Positions 9,446 through 17,766 of a stretch of DNA of 64,000 nt are shown piece after piece. The first letter of the stretch is position 1. Each line of letters begins with the position of its first letter. A program made the translations under genes and the position numbers. This DNA is from Methylomonas fluvii (lineage in GTDB: Bacteria > Pseudomonadota > Gammaproteobacteria > Methylococcales > Methylomonadaceae). Below the pieces are notes generated by a model. It saw only the letters and a list, made by a program, of their open reading frames with translations. It did not search any database and was not told where the DNA came from. The stretch is from assembly GCF_014850975.1 (NCBI RefSeq), contig NZ_JACXST010000001.1, positions 1,798,001-1,862,000 of the forward strand, in the 5' to 3' direction.

Positions 9446-9610
9446 TTACTTGCGCTTGCCGTTCATTTTTTTGCCCAATGCCTTGGAATCACTAAAACCA
9501 ATATTGGGCCATGTATCCCGACCAGGATACATACACAAATAGCCACAGAGGATGCCGGTGTTCATCGGATTGTCAAAAATCCATAGAGTGACGATACCCT
9601 TATTCTGCAT
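9446..9610 (-). CDS. Possible small protein (54 aa), unknown
   Basis: An open frame read directly from the minus strand, ATG at 9610 and TAA at 9446-9448. The product starts MQNKGIVTLWIFDNPM and ends in a basic tail (GKKMNGKRK). It has two Cys residues near its centre (ILCGYLCMYPG). The composition looks protein-like rather than random, but there is no strong ribosome site and no recognised family. It could be a real small gene ahead of the peroxidase gene or a remnant of a longer one. Confidence 0.4.
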   Translation of the reverse strand: MQNKGIVTLWIFDNPMNTGILCGYLCMYPGRDTWPNIGFSDSKALGKKMNGKRK

Positions 9611-9655
9611 AAATGGTTATCCGGGGATTCAATATCATTTGGATATGGGGTCTCG

Positions 9656-9709
9656 GTCCCGCTTTCGCGGGACGACCGGGCCCATAGCTACCTGACTGCA
9701 TGGGTAGCT
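9656..9709. repeat. Pair of small palindromes (REP-like)
   Basis: Two adjacent inverted repeats are visible. GTCCCGC-TTTC-GCGGGAC lies at 9656-9673, and AGCTACC...GGGTAGCT lies at 9686-9709. Neither is followed by a T run on either strand, so intergenic REP-type palindromes or mRNA 3'-end hairpins are more likely than classical terminators. They sit just downstream of the DSVLKRHY-repeat gene. Confidence 0.5.
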
Positions 9710-9737
9710 GTTGGAACCTTTGGCGATTTCCCAGTGC

Positions 9738-10433
9738 TTATTCTGCGGATAGCCGTTGTTGAAGTTTGGTTTGCAGTAAGCTGTCATAGTGGCGTTTCAA
9801 CACCGAATCGGTAGGCGGTGTTGGCAATTCGGCTGCAATTTCGCGGCGTAATTGATCAAGGTCGTGCGTCTGCACTGACGAATCTTCAGGCAGAACCGCT
9901 TCTGCATCGCTGGCTGGCTGGGTCGCAGCTTCCGGCTGGGAGGCTTCCGATTCGTCTACCAGTTGTGAATGCTGAGGCGATGCGATTTTGTGCAGCGTTT
10001 CGTAGTGACGGCGCAGCACGGAGTCGGTGGGATAGGGATTGCTGAGGGCCTCTTTCTCCGCTTGCAATGCTGCCAGATAATGGCGTTTTAATACGGAATC
10101 TTCGGGTATTGTGATTACCGGCGCTGCTTTCGTCAGTGTTCTCGGCTCTTCGGTAACTGCTGTTACGATTGGCGCCTGTGGCGCGGGTTCGGCAATCGGT
10201 TCCGGCGCTTGGATGGGAGGCTCTACCGGCGTCTCGATTTCTTGCGTTATTGGAGTGGTTGGCGAGGCGGTATTAGGTTGCGAAGGAGCACTCGCTGCAC
10301 GGGAAGTTGCTGGTTGAGGTGGTGTTGCCTGTTTGTTTTCCGGTGTCTTGCCGATGGGTTTGAGTTTTAGTTTGCCTTTCCAGACCAGCCAACCGACTAC
10401 TGCCAGGCCTACGATTATCAGAAGTTCTATCAT
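9738..10433 (-). CDS. Membrane-anchored protein with repeated DSVL(K/R)RHY motif
   Basis: A 231-residue protein of unknown function. Residues 2-18 form one N-terminal membrane helix, followed by a basic stretch (KGKLKLKPIGK) and a long Pro/Ala/Thr/Glu-rich linker (~35-105). The motif P-(E/T)-D-S-V-L-(K/R)-R-H-Y then appears at about 110-119, 135-144 and 207-216, with a degenerate fourth copy near 182-190 (PEDSSVQTHD). Each copy is followed by a predicted helix with Leu/Gln/Glu. The N-in anchor and acidic linker suggest a periplasmic or cytoplasmic tether that presents short helical motifs to a partner. Start ATG 10433. No enzymatic domain is seen. Confidence 0.7.
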   Translation of the reverse strand: MIELLIIVGLAVVGWLVWKGKLKLKPIGKTPENKQATPPQPATSRAASAPSQPNTASPTTPITQEIETPVEPPIQAPEPIAEPAPQAPIVTAVTEEPRTLTKAAPVITIPEDSVLKRHYLAALQAEKEALSNPYPTDSVLRRHYETLHKIASPQHSQLVDESEASQPEAATQPASDAEAVLPEDSSVQTHDLDQLRREIAAELPTPPTDSVLKRHYDSLLQTKLQQRLSAE

Positions 10434-11094
10434 GATTTGTCCCCCTCAATATTGTTATTAATCCAAAACTAACTAACACCTACAGCGTTACCGATTGGCT
10501 TTCTAGGCATAGCTTCCGCCGCTTGTATTCCAAAGCCTGATGGAAGCTCTACGATTAAATCGCAGCGCTTTATACCATAGATAGTTGAAATAGTTGATTT
10601 GTCGAGTCGCAAGGCGGGCGCTTGGGCAGCAATAGCCAAGGCGCATTGTCCCTGTTAGCTTTTCTGTATTGAAAAAACAAAGTTTCAATTTTTCGATTGG
10701 GTCAATCGATCACGACTTGCAAAACATTCAACAGTGCAAGTGTTGTGTCAGTTTTTTTTACAGACAAAAATGTCGAATTTCCAAATGGAAATTTTGGTTC
10801 GGGGTATTGTTAAATTTTTATGACAATGCGTCGGGATTTTTTCCTGAAATTGCTTTGCAAAAGCGCTCTGACATTGGATTCGTAAAAAGCAATCTTATGA
10901 GAACAGCTGGAAAAAACTGATTAAGTTGATACCACGACGCAGTTTTTCTTAGTTGATGCTCAGGTAGGTTTGAACTGTAATGCACGTAATGTAAGCAAAT
11001 GCTGACGTAAAAATTTACAGTTGGTGGTGGTTGAAATTGTTTCGAGATGATGATTTTTATTTAAGAAATTGTTTTATAAATTTAAATTATTTTT
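10434..11094. other. AT-rich intergenic region
   Basis: About 660 bases with clearly lower GC than the flanking genes and no open frame I can support. It contains a small palindrome (AATTTCC-AAAT-GGAAATT, about 10777-10794). The 3' part leads into the sigma-54-type promoter of the PEP-CTERM gene. Short frames here, such as one at 10669-10920, lack ribosome sites and recognisable sequence. Confidence 0.4.
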
Positions 11095-11110
11095 TGGCTC
11101 GTTATTTGCA
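11095..11110 (+). promoter_or_regulatory. Sigma-54 (-24/-12) promoter of PEP-CTERM gene
   Basis: TGGCTC-GTTAT-TTGCA matches the sigma-54 consensus TGGCAC-N5-TTGCW with exact spacing (GG and GC elements intact, one mismatch). It lies about 90 bases ahead of the start of the PEP-CTERM gene in the correct orientation. PEP-CTERM genes are known to be controlled in some Proteobacteria by the PrsK/PrsR two-component system with RpoN, so the location fits that model. No activator site was identified. Confidence 0.7.
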
Positions 11111-11199
11111 TGGCATCTATATGATTTCGTGGTATGGCTAACGGAAACTTAACCATACAAAGCATTTATAGATTGTACAGATTTATACTAGGGGGAATT

Positions 11200-11907
11200 A
11201 TGGAAACCAAAACGATTAAAAACATACTGTTGGCGGGACTTTTATCGTCAACCGCAATTTTCGGAGGAGGTGCTCAAGCGGCCTCATTTAGCGTAGCGGG
11301 TAGCCTAACAGGCGATCCTAGAACCAATAATCCGGATAACCTGTTCATCAACGTCGGCATAAATGTCCTTGACACAGTCGCTACTTGGACCGTGGATATC
11401 GCCTCGCCTTTGCATCCAAATGCCAAGCTTGACGAGTTTTATTTCAATCTGGGATCTTCGGTTAATGCTGCAAATGTTCTTTTTGGTGGGTTTTCGCCAG
11501 CGGGTTGGGTTATCAACAGTCCAGCATCGACAGTAGGTGGAGGGAACTTCAATCCCACGTTTCTTTTTGAAGCTGTTGATCCGTCAGGTAACGGAAACAA
11601 CGTCACTAATGCCGTGAATTTGTCGTTTACCGCAACCTTAAACCGCAATTGGACTTTGGATGACTTTTATTCCGCAGCAGCACTACAGAGCTCGGAAGCT
11701 ACGTTACCTGCCGGTCAATTGGGTGCGCATTTGCAATCACTAAGTACGGCGGGTTGTGCAGGTTGCTCGGATAGTGGCTTCCTGATCGGTAACTATACAC
11801 GCGACGGCGGTGGTGGTGGTCAAGGCAGCGTGCCCGAGCCAAGCGTTGTGGCTTTGCTGGGTATGGGCTTGTTGGGCATGGGTTTGTCACGTAAAAGCAA
11901 AGTCTGA
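11200..11907 (+). CDS. PEP-CTERM sorting-domain surface protein
   Basis: A 235-residue exported protein. ATG 11200 is chosen because a GGGGGAA ribosome site precedes it and a Sec signal peptide (ILLAGLLSSTAIFGGGAQA) follows directly; an upstream in-frame start adds 22 unrelated residues. The C-terminus has the tripartite exosortase signal: VPEPS, a hydrophobic helix (VVALLGMGLLGMGL) and a basic tail (SRKSKV). Proteins of this class are processed by EpsH-type exosortase and delivered to the surface with exopolysaccharide. The mature body is beta-rich with a single CAGC motif near the end; its function is unknown. A sigma-54 promoter lies upstream and a strong terminator downstream, so it is monocistronic. 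Confidence 0.88.
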   Translation: METKTIKNILLAGLLSSTAIFGGGAQAASFSVAGSLTGDPRTNNPDNLFINVGINVLDTVATWTVDIASPLHPNAKLDEFYFNLGSSVNAANVLFGGFSPAGWVINSPASTVGGGNFNPTFLFEAVDPSGNGNNVTNAVNLSFTATLNRNWTLDDFYSAAALQSSEATLPAGQLGAHLQSLSTAGCAGCSDSGFLIGNYTRDGGGGGQGSVPEPSVVALLGMGLLGMGLSRKSKV

Positions 11908-11930
11908 TTGTCCGATTTGTTTACACATCT

Positions 11931-11962
11931 AAAAAACGCCGGTTATCCCGGCGTTTTTTTTT
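11931..11962 (+). terminator. Rho-independent terminator after PEP-CTERM gene
   Basis: AACGCCGG-TTATC-CCGGCGTT followed by a run of T, and preceded by a run of A, so it may work in both directions. It lies 24 bases after the stop codon of the PEP-CTERM gene. Confidence 0.9.
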
Positions 11963-12191
11963 CCAGAAATTATCTGGCAGTTTTAGCAATAAGTGTTACC
12001 CCATGGCCGTTATGGTGATTCTGAAAGTAAAGTCACAGTAATGGCAGCCCAGTTTTTTTAGACTTCCTTCCAAGCAGAAAGCTAATTCAGAACATTCAAA
12101 TTAGCTTACGTTCAGAAAGCCTCAAGGCAAAGAAGCCAAGGATGAGGTGTTTAAGATTTGGATATTCAAAACAAAAACCAGGGGAACAGTC

Positions 12192-14009
12192 ATGAACAAA
12201 AAAAATTTATACATCACTTTAGGCGTTGCGCTACTGGCAGTGCCCGCAATCATTTATCTTGATAAATACCTGCTGGATCAGGAAATTTTGCAAATAAACC
12301 AGGATATGCAACAGTTGCCAGCGTCAGCTGGTAACGTCGCCAAAACCTGGAAACCGGGGCAAATTTTAGTAAAGCCCAATGCGGGTTTGGCTGATGCGGA
12401 ATTTGAAAAAATTCTGCGTGGCAATCAAGGTAAAAGTAGCGAAAAAATCGGAAATTTGCCGGTTCATATCGTTAGCGTTCCTGAACAAGCGGAAGAAGCT
12501 GTGGTGCGGGCGCTATCAAAAAATCCCCATATCGAGTTCGCTGAACTGGATATGGTTCAGCCAATGAGTACGACTACCCCAAATGATCCGAACTTTGCCG
12601 GGGCTTGGCATTTAGCAAAAATACAAATGCCTGGTGCATGGGATGTTTCCAAAGCGGACGGCATTACGATAGCTGTATTGGATAGCGGCGTTGATGGTTC
12701 GCATCCGGATTTGGCTAATCATATGATTCCGGGCTGGAATGCCGTGGACGGCGGCTCTGATACCTCTGATATTAATGGTCACGGTACCGCTGTTGCCGGT
12801 ACAGCAGCGGCTGTCACCGATAACGCTGTGGGGGTTGCCGGCGTGGCCTGGAATGCGAAAGTGATGCCGGTGAGGATTACTAACGATTCTACGGGATATG
12901 CTTATTGGAGCGATATAGCTCGGGGTTTGAGTTGGGCAGCAGATAATGGTGCCGATGTCGCGAATATTAGCTATGGAGTGAGTGCTAGCTCGGCTGTGTC
13001 ATCAGCAGCGCAATATATGAATGCTAAAGGCGGATTGGTGGTTGTCGCAGGTGCCAACGACGGAGTCGATCCTGGTTATACCAATAACCCCTACATGATT
13101 TCTGTTTCAGCAACCGATTGGAATGATGCGAAAGCCAGTTGGTCAAACTTTGGCGCCTTTATTGATGTCGCCGCTCCCGGCACTTCTATTGCCACCCTGC
13201 TGAGAGGTGGTGGATATGCCAATTGGAACGGAACTTCATTTTCTAGCCCCGTCACTGCGGGTGTGGTCGCGTTGATTCAAGCCGCAAATCCCAATTTGGT
13301 GCCTGCGGATGTCGAAAAAGTGCTAAAAGATTCTGCCGATAAAGTATCCGGCGTTAATTTTGATCCGAACTATGGCTATGGACGTATCAATGCTAACGCC
13401 GCGGTGCAATTAGCGCTCAATACCGTGGCTAGAGATACTCTCGCGCCGACCGTAGCCATTTCATCTCCAGCCGCTGGCGCTGTGGTAAGTGGTTTGACCT
13501 CTGTGGCCGTTAACGCTAACGATAATGTCGCAGTTAGCCAGGTTTCATTTTACGCAGGCGGTAAATTGGTCGGAACAGATGGCACTGCGCCTTACACATT
13601 CAGCTGGGATTCCACGACTGTGGTAAACGGCAATATCGATTTAACGGCGGTGGCAACTGACTCTTCCGGAAACCAAGGCTCATCAAGCGCCGTGACCGTG
13701 AACGTACAAAATCAAACCACGGTAAGCACCACGGATCAAGCGGCTCCAACCGTGAGCATTTCTAATCCAACAAATGGTGCGAAAGTGAGTGGTAGCGTAG
13801 TGAATATCTCTGCTGCTGCCAATGACGACATTGCCGTCGCTAAAGTGCAGCTTTATATCGACAACAAGTTGGTGTCGTCTACCACCAGCAAAACCTTGAG
13901 CTATAGCTGGAATGTCAAGAAAGTGGCTGCCGGCAGCCATTCGATCAAAGCGGTTGCCACCGATACCGCCAATAAAACCGGTACCGTCAGTATTCTAGTC
14001 AGTAAGTAG
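12192..14009 (+). CDS. Secreted subtilisin-family (S8) serine protease with Ig-like domains
   Basis: A 605-residue protein that starts at ATG 12192, where AGGGGA precedes and a membrane/signal segment follows (ITLGVALLAVPAIIYL); the upstream in-frame start adds 15 residues. A propeptide-like inhibitor region (residues ~50-130, PGQILVKPNAG...) precedes the catalytic domain. The triad is visible: Asp in AVLDSGVDGSHPDL, His in NGHGTAVAGT, Ser in NGTSFSSPVTAG. Two consecutive Ig-like repeats (each starting APTV.IS.P..GA.VSG) fill the C-terminal 190 residues. The oxyanion-hole region reads VVAGANDG instead of the usual xxAAGNxG, a small variation. It likely acts outside the cell on proteins or in maturation of surface proteins. 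Confidence 0.93.
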   Translation: MNKKNLYITLGVALLAVPAIIYLDKYLLDQEILQINQDMQQLPASAGNVAKTWKPGQILVKPNAGLADAEFEKILRGNQGKSSEKIGNLPVHIVSVPEQAEEAVVRALSKNPHIEFAELDMVQPMSTTTPNDPNFAGAWHLAKIQMPGAWDVSKADGITIAVLDSGVDGSHPDLANHMIPGWNAVDGGSDTSDINGHGTAVAGTAAAVTDNAVGVAGVAWNAKVMPVRITNDSTGYAYWSDIARGLSWAADNGADVANISYGVSASSAVSSAAQYMNAKGGLVVVAGANDGVDPGYTNNPYMISVSATDWNDAKASWSNFGAFIDVAAPGTSIATLLRGGGYANWNGTSFSSPVTAGVVALIQAANPNLVPADVEKVLKDSADKVSGVNFDPNYGYGRINANAAVQLALNTVARDTLAPTVAISSPAAGAVVSGLTSVAVNANDNVAVSQVSFYAGGKLVGTDGTAPYTFSWDSTTVVNGNIDLTAVATDSSGNQGSSSAVTVNVQNQTTVSTTDQAAPTVSISNPTNGAKVSGSVVNISAAANDDIAVAKVQLYIDNKLVSSTTSKTLSYSWNVKKVAAGSHSIKAVATDTANKTGTVSILVSK

Positions 14010-14070
14010 CATTCGTATTCGGAAAACTGCCGACAGTTAGTTTTGTTGGCAGTATTGCAAAGGCAATTAA

Positions 14071-14099
14071 AACAGGGGCATTTCCGCCCCTGTTTTTTT
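14071..14099 (+). terminator. Rho-independent terminator after S8 protease
   Basis: AACAGGGGC-ATTTCC-GCCCCTGTT followed by seven T. It lies 61 bases after the protease stop codon. Confidence 0.9.
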
Positions 14100-14333
14100 C
14101 GCGGGATTCGTAGCGCGTACCCCGGCACAATATATGTCCCAAATGCTGTCCAGAATGGGAGTAATCAAAGGCAAGTGCTGGTAGTTACAATTCAGAATCA
14201 CGCTCGGGGTTGACTTTAGTTTGATTGACCCGATCCTATTGATCAGGGTTATTCTGTTAGTGCTGAGTCCGTCGAATTCCAGGCGGGTGCACCCTTCCAT
14301 TAACTCAGTACCCTCAAGGACACAAAGGCAAAC

Positions 14334-14358
14334 GGTATTTAAGAGCCGGGTTAATAAT
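14334..14358. repeat. Partial copy (one end) of the ~120-bp MITE
   Basis: GGTATTTAAGAGCCGGG and the following TTAATAATG match one terminal inverted repeat of the element found complete at 19231-19373, 35534-35652 and 53419-53537. The internal palindrome and the other end are not recognisable here, so this looks like a decayed or solo end. The rest of the interval 14100-14469 holds no gene I can support. Confidence 0.6.
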
Positions 14359-14469
14359 GATTGCGGGTGGCGCGATTACTGGAAAGTTTTGCGATGCAAT
14401 CCAGATTATCCGCCGATTCATCCGTTACAATAACGCCCATTTACCGTGACTCCGGATACCCCTATTTCA

Positions 14470-15237
14470 ATGAACGATTCGATTATTTATGCACTGGATT
14501 TTGATGGTGTTGTCTGCGACAGTGCGGTAGAAACCGCGATCACCGGCTGGAAAGCCGGCACTACTATTTGGAAAGACATGCCAGACGCGGTACCTCGGGC
14601 TATCGTTGAGCAGTTTCGCGAAGTGCGGCCGATTATCGAGACGGGTTACGAAGCTATTCTGATCATCCGTCTCATGTATTTGGGCAAGAGTACCGCCGCT
14701 ATTTACGCCAACTATTCCGCTAAAGTGCAAAGGATGCTGGACGAAATCCATTTAAGCATCGACGATTTGAAAAAATTGTTCGGCGAAACCCGCGACAATT
14801 GGATTGCCAGTGATCGTGCCGATTGGATAGCCAAGAATCCTTTGTATCCGGGAGTTGCGGAAAAATTGCGCCGCTTGGGGCAGAGGCATTTATGGTGTGT
14901 GATTACCACCAAACAGGAGCGCTTCGTCAAGGAAATCCTCAGAGCCAACAACATTGAATTGGCCGACGAAAGGATTTTCGGGATGGACCGCAAACTCAGC
15001 AAACCTGAAGTTCTGAAAGGATTGAAAGCTCAGCATCCAGGCCAGCCGATTTATTTCATAGAGGATCGCCTACCGGCACTCGATGGGGTACAAAAACACC
15101 CGGAGTTGGCGGATGTGAAATTATTCCTCGCCCTCTGGGGTTATAACCTTGCCGCAGACCACGCCGTTGCCGCGGGGCAAGCAATCGTGCTGCAACAGTT
15201 AGATACTTTTCTCAGCGACAGTTTGGGTGTCGTATAA
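14470..15237 (+). CDS. HAD-superfamily hydrolase
   Basis: A 255-residue protein with HAD motifs: motif I DFDGVVCDS (nucleophile Asp), motif II-like CVITTK, and the C-terminal YFIEDRLPALDGV, which carries the Mg-binding acidic residues. The large helical cap (residues ~25-125) is typical of phosphatase or phosphoglycolate phosphatase-like members. The start is uncertain: ATG 14470 is preferred, and GTG 14446 would add eight residues; neither has a clear ribosome site. It converges on modC, and no partner gene suggests the substrate. Confidence 0.8.
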   Translation: MNDSIIYALDFDGVVCDSAVETAITGWKAGTTIWKDMPDAVPRAIVEQFREVRPIIETGYEAILIIRLMYLGKSTAAIYANYSAKVQRMLDEIHLSIDDLKKLFGETRDNWIASDRADWIAKNPLYPGVAEKLRRLGQRHLWCVITTKQERFVKEILRANNIELADERIFGMDRKLSKPEVLKGLKAQHPGQPIYFIEDRLPALDGVQKHPELADVKLFLALWGYNLAADHAVAAGQAIVLQQLDTFLSDSLGVV

Positions 15238-15247
15238 GCCGCCGAAT

Positions 15248-16429
15248 TCAGTAGCGGTATTCCAAAACGCTGTGGGTGTCGACGCCGGCATTGTTCAAAT
15301 AATAGTAACCGTCGCCGTGGCTGACAATGCGTTGGTAGGGTAGGGTGTCCAGTTCGGCCAGATAAACGATGGCATGAGTTTTAATCAGGCAATACACCAC
15401 GTCGCCTTCTCGCAACCCCATGCTCTGACAGGCCCCCGGCGTAATTTCCACCAATAAGGTCCCACCACAATCGACTTGCACGATCAGGCTTTCGCCGCTG
15501 GGGATGATCGCGCAGATTCGGCCTTTCAATTGATTCTGAATAGAGATGCCGTCAATGTAGGCCCGCGACAGCGCAATGTCGTTGGCGCGGATCGATACCT
15601 GGCTTTGGCTGCCGATCGCAAACTGCGGGCGTAGCGGCAATGCCAGAGGCAGACCGAAACTGTCCGCCATACTGCAACCCGCCTGGTAGTCGTGACTGCG
15701 GATACTGATCGGCAAGATGTTGTCGATCTGACGGATTCCCAGATAGCGCAAGATACCTTGTTGTTTGGCTACTTCGCGCAAGGAGCCGCTGCGCAGCACC
15801 TGACCGTGTTCCAGCACGATCAACTGGTCGGTCAATTCCAGAATCTCACCTAGCGACTGGCTGGCATACAGTACCGGCAAGCCGAATTCGTCTTGCAGGC
15901 GTTTTAAAATCGGTAGCAGTTGCGAGCGGTAACCATGGCCGATGGCGGCGAAGGTTTCGTCCAACAGTAATAGTTTTGGCGATTTCAGCAGGGAACGGGC
16001 TAGCGCCACCCGCTGGCGCTCACCAACCGAGAGCCGTTCGATAGGCTGGTCCAGGTTGGCGCCCAGTTCCAATAAATTGATTAGATAGTCCGGTTTGAAC
16101 AGCCGGCGCTGTTTCAGGGTTCGGTAATAGGCGGCGGTTAAATTGTCGCGCACGGTTTCGCTGGCGTCGGCGCAATCGATTTGCAATACCGCGCCTATCG
16201 GCCTTTGTTCGCGCGGCATTACGATGCCTTTGCGGCTGTCGAACAAAATCTTGCCGTCCAGCGCAATATGCCCGCTTTGCGGCTGGATAGTGCCTGCGAT
16301 CAACCCCAACAATGTGCTTTTGCCGGCACCGGATTGCCCGAACAGGCCGACGCTGATGTCGCCCACCGATAATTGCGTGCTGAGGTCGAAATGACCGCGA
16401 CGCAGTTTGACATTCATGTCCAGCAGCAT
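15248..16429 (-). CDS. modC: ModC-like molybdate ABC transporter ATPase with altered catalytic motifs
   Basis: A 393-residue ABC ATPase with a C-terminal TOBE/Mop-type domain (residues ~290-375), last in a porin-modA-modG-modC run. ATG 16429 has a GGAGG site 5 bases upstream. Walker A (GQSGAGKST, ~31-39), Q-loop Gln (VLQ, ~83) and the Walker B Glu (LLLLDE) are intact. The signature is LSVGERQ instead of LSGGxQ, the D-loop reads AAIG instead of ALD, and the H-switch His is Gln (ASQSLGEI instead of SHSLxE). It is probably slow or inactive in hydrolysis, or it works as a sensor or partner of a second ATPase. No ModB permease gene is in the window. Confidence 0.82.
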   Translation of the reverse strand: MLLDMNVKLRRGHFDLSTQLSVGDISVGLFGQSGAGKSTLLGLIAGTIQPQSGHIALDGKILFDSRKGIVMPREQRPIGAVLQIDCADASETVRDNLTAAYYRTLKQRRLFKPDYLINLLELGANLDQPIERLSVGERQRVALARSLLKSPKLLLLDETFAAIGHGYRSQLLPILKRLQDEFGLPVLYASQSLGEILELTDQLIVLEHGQVLRSGSLREVAKQQGILRYLGIRQIDNILPISIRSHDYQAGCSMADSFGLPLALPLRPQFAIGSQSQVSIRANDIALSRAYIDGISIQNQLKGRICAIIPSGESLIVQVDCGGTLLVEITPGACQSMGLREGDVVYCLIKTHAIVYLAELDTLPYQRIVSHGDGYYYLNNAGVDTHSVLEYRY

Positions 16430-16451
16430 GACCACCTCCGGTGGTTAAAGC

Positions 16452-16475
16452 CAACCCGGCCTGGTGGCCGGGTTG
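16452..16475. other. Hairpin between modG and modC
   Basis: CAACCCGGCC-TGGT-GGCCGGGTTG is a perfect inverted repeat in the 55-base gap between modG and modC. No T run follows on the coding (minus) strand. It is therefore more likely an mRNA stability or attenuation hairpin that sets modG above modC than a full terminator. Confidence 0.55.
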
Positions 16476-16484
16476 CGCATTCTA

Positions 16485-16913
16485 TTAGCCTTGCACGCCG
16501 AGAATCACCGCGCCGGCCTTGAATACTGCCGTGGCGGTTTGGCCTTTACGCAGCCCCAGCGTTTCCGCGCTATCGTTGGTGACAGTAGCCGCGATTTTGT
16601 CGCCGCCGGGCAGGGCAATATCCACTTCGGTGTTGACCGCGCCGGGCTTGATGTCAGTTATCGAGCCTTCCAACTGGTTGCGCGCTGAAATCCGGTAACC
16701 GCCGAAATCGGTGACGACGATCACTTGCGGTGCTTTGACCAACGCGATGACTTTCTTGCCGGTTTCGATGGCCAAGTTTTCAACGGATTCCTTGGTGATC
16801 GAGGCGACGATGGTTTCGCCGCCTTTTAAGCCAACATGTACCTCGGCGTTGACGGCACCGATGATGACTTGATTGACGGTGCCGGAAAATTGGTTACGTG
16901 CGCTTGTTTTCAT
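16485..16913 (-). CDS. modG: ModG, two-domain molybdate-binding Mop protein
   Basis: A 142-residue cytoplasmic protein made of two tandem Mop/TOBE domains, each starting with the diagnostic SARNQ(F/L)xGxVxxI...GAVN(A/T)EV (residues ~4-70 and ~75-142). The length and architecture equal ModG of Azotobacter vinelandii, a trimer that stores and buffers molybdate. It lies between modA and modC on the same strand. Its presence points to high cellular need for molybdenum, as in nitrogen fixers. Confidence 0.93.
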   Translation of the reverse strand: MKTSARNQFSGTVNQVIIGAVNAEVHVGLKGGETIVASITKESVENLAIETGKKVIALVKAPQVIVVTDFGGYRISARNQLEGSITDIKPGAVNTEVDIALPGGDKIAATVTNDSAETLGLRKGQTATAVFKAGAVILGVQG

Positions 16914-16969
16914 AGTAATTTCTCGTGAAGTGAGGGGGAGTCCGTGTCATAACGGTGTTGGGTGGAAAG

Positions 16970-17740
16970 TTAATTGACAGCCGGTAAGGCATAGCCGTAT
17001 TTCTCGATGATCGCCAATGCCGGCGGTGATTTTAGAAACGCCAGCAAAGCTTGCGCAGCCGGATTTTCGGCGCCGGTTTTCAGCAGCACCGCATCTTGCA
17101 GAATGGGCGTATGCAGATTTTTCGGGATGATCCAACCGGAGCCCGAACCGATTTTGCCGTTATCTATCACTTGTGATAAAGCTACAAAGCCCAGCTCGGC
17201 GTTGCCGGTACTGATGAATTGATGAGTTTGGGCGATGTTTTCGCCTTGCACGAATAAGGGTTGCAGTTTTTCCAATAAACCTTGGTTTTTCAGGACTTCC
17301 AGTGCGGCCGCCCCGTAAGGAGCCAGTTTTGGATCAGCCAGAGCCAGATGCGTGAAGTCGCCTTTACTGAGGATTTGGCCTTGCTCGTCCACATAACTAG
17401 GGTTGCTGGACCACAGTACCAATTTACCAATGGCATAAGTAAAGCGGGTGCCGGCCACCGCCAAACCTGATTGCTCCAGTTTCAGCGGGCTTTTATCATC
17501 CGCAGATAGAAACACCTCAAACGGTGCGCCGTTCTCAAATTGGGCGACGAATTTACCGGACGATCCGAAGGAAAGCTTGGCACTGTGGCCGCTGGCTTTT
17601 TCAAACGCCTCGGCGATCTCGGTCATGGGTTTGGTAAAGTTGGCCGCCACCGCAACTAAAGTCGTTTCGGCTTGCGTTATCGTGCTTAACGCTACCAGCG
17701 ATAGGGTCAGAATAATTCGGTTAAAAGCGATAAACGACAT
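16970..17740 (-). CDS. modA: Periplasmic molybdate-binding protein
   Basis: A 256-residue ABC substrate-binding protein with a Sec signal peptide (IILTLSLVALSTITQA). Family marks are VAVAANFTKPMTEIAEAFEKASGH, FGSSGKFVAQFENGAPFEVFLSAD and the C-terminal ALLAFLKSPPALAIIEKYGY. It binds molybdate (or tungstate) in the periplasm and gives it to a ModB-ModC complex; modB is missing here. A GGAGA ribosome site lies 7 bases before the ATG. The gene follows the porin after a 26-base gap, and both are likely under the ModE-type operator at 19503. Confidence 0.95.
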   Translation of the reverse strand: MSFIAFNRIILTLSLVALSTITQAETTLVAVAANFTKPMTEIAEAFEKASGHSAKLSFGSSGKFVAQFENGAPFEVFLSADDKSPLKLEQSGLAVAGTRFTYAIGKLVLWSSNPSYVDEQGQILSKGDFTHLALADPKLAPYGAAALEVLKNQGLLEKLQPLFVQGENIAQTHQFISTGNAELGFVALSQVIDNGKIGSGSGWIIPKNLHTPILQDAVLLKTGAENPAAQALLAFLKSPPALAIIEKYGYALPAVN

Positions 17741-17766
17741 GCTATGTCTCCTTAATGATGAAGCGG

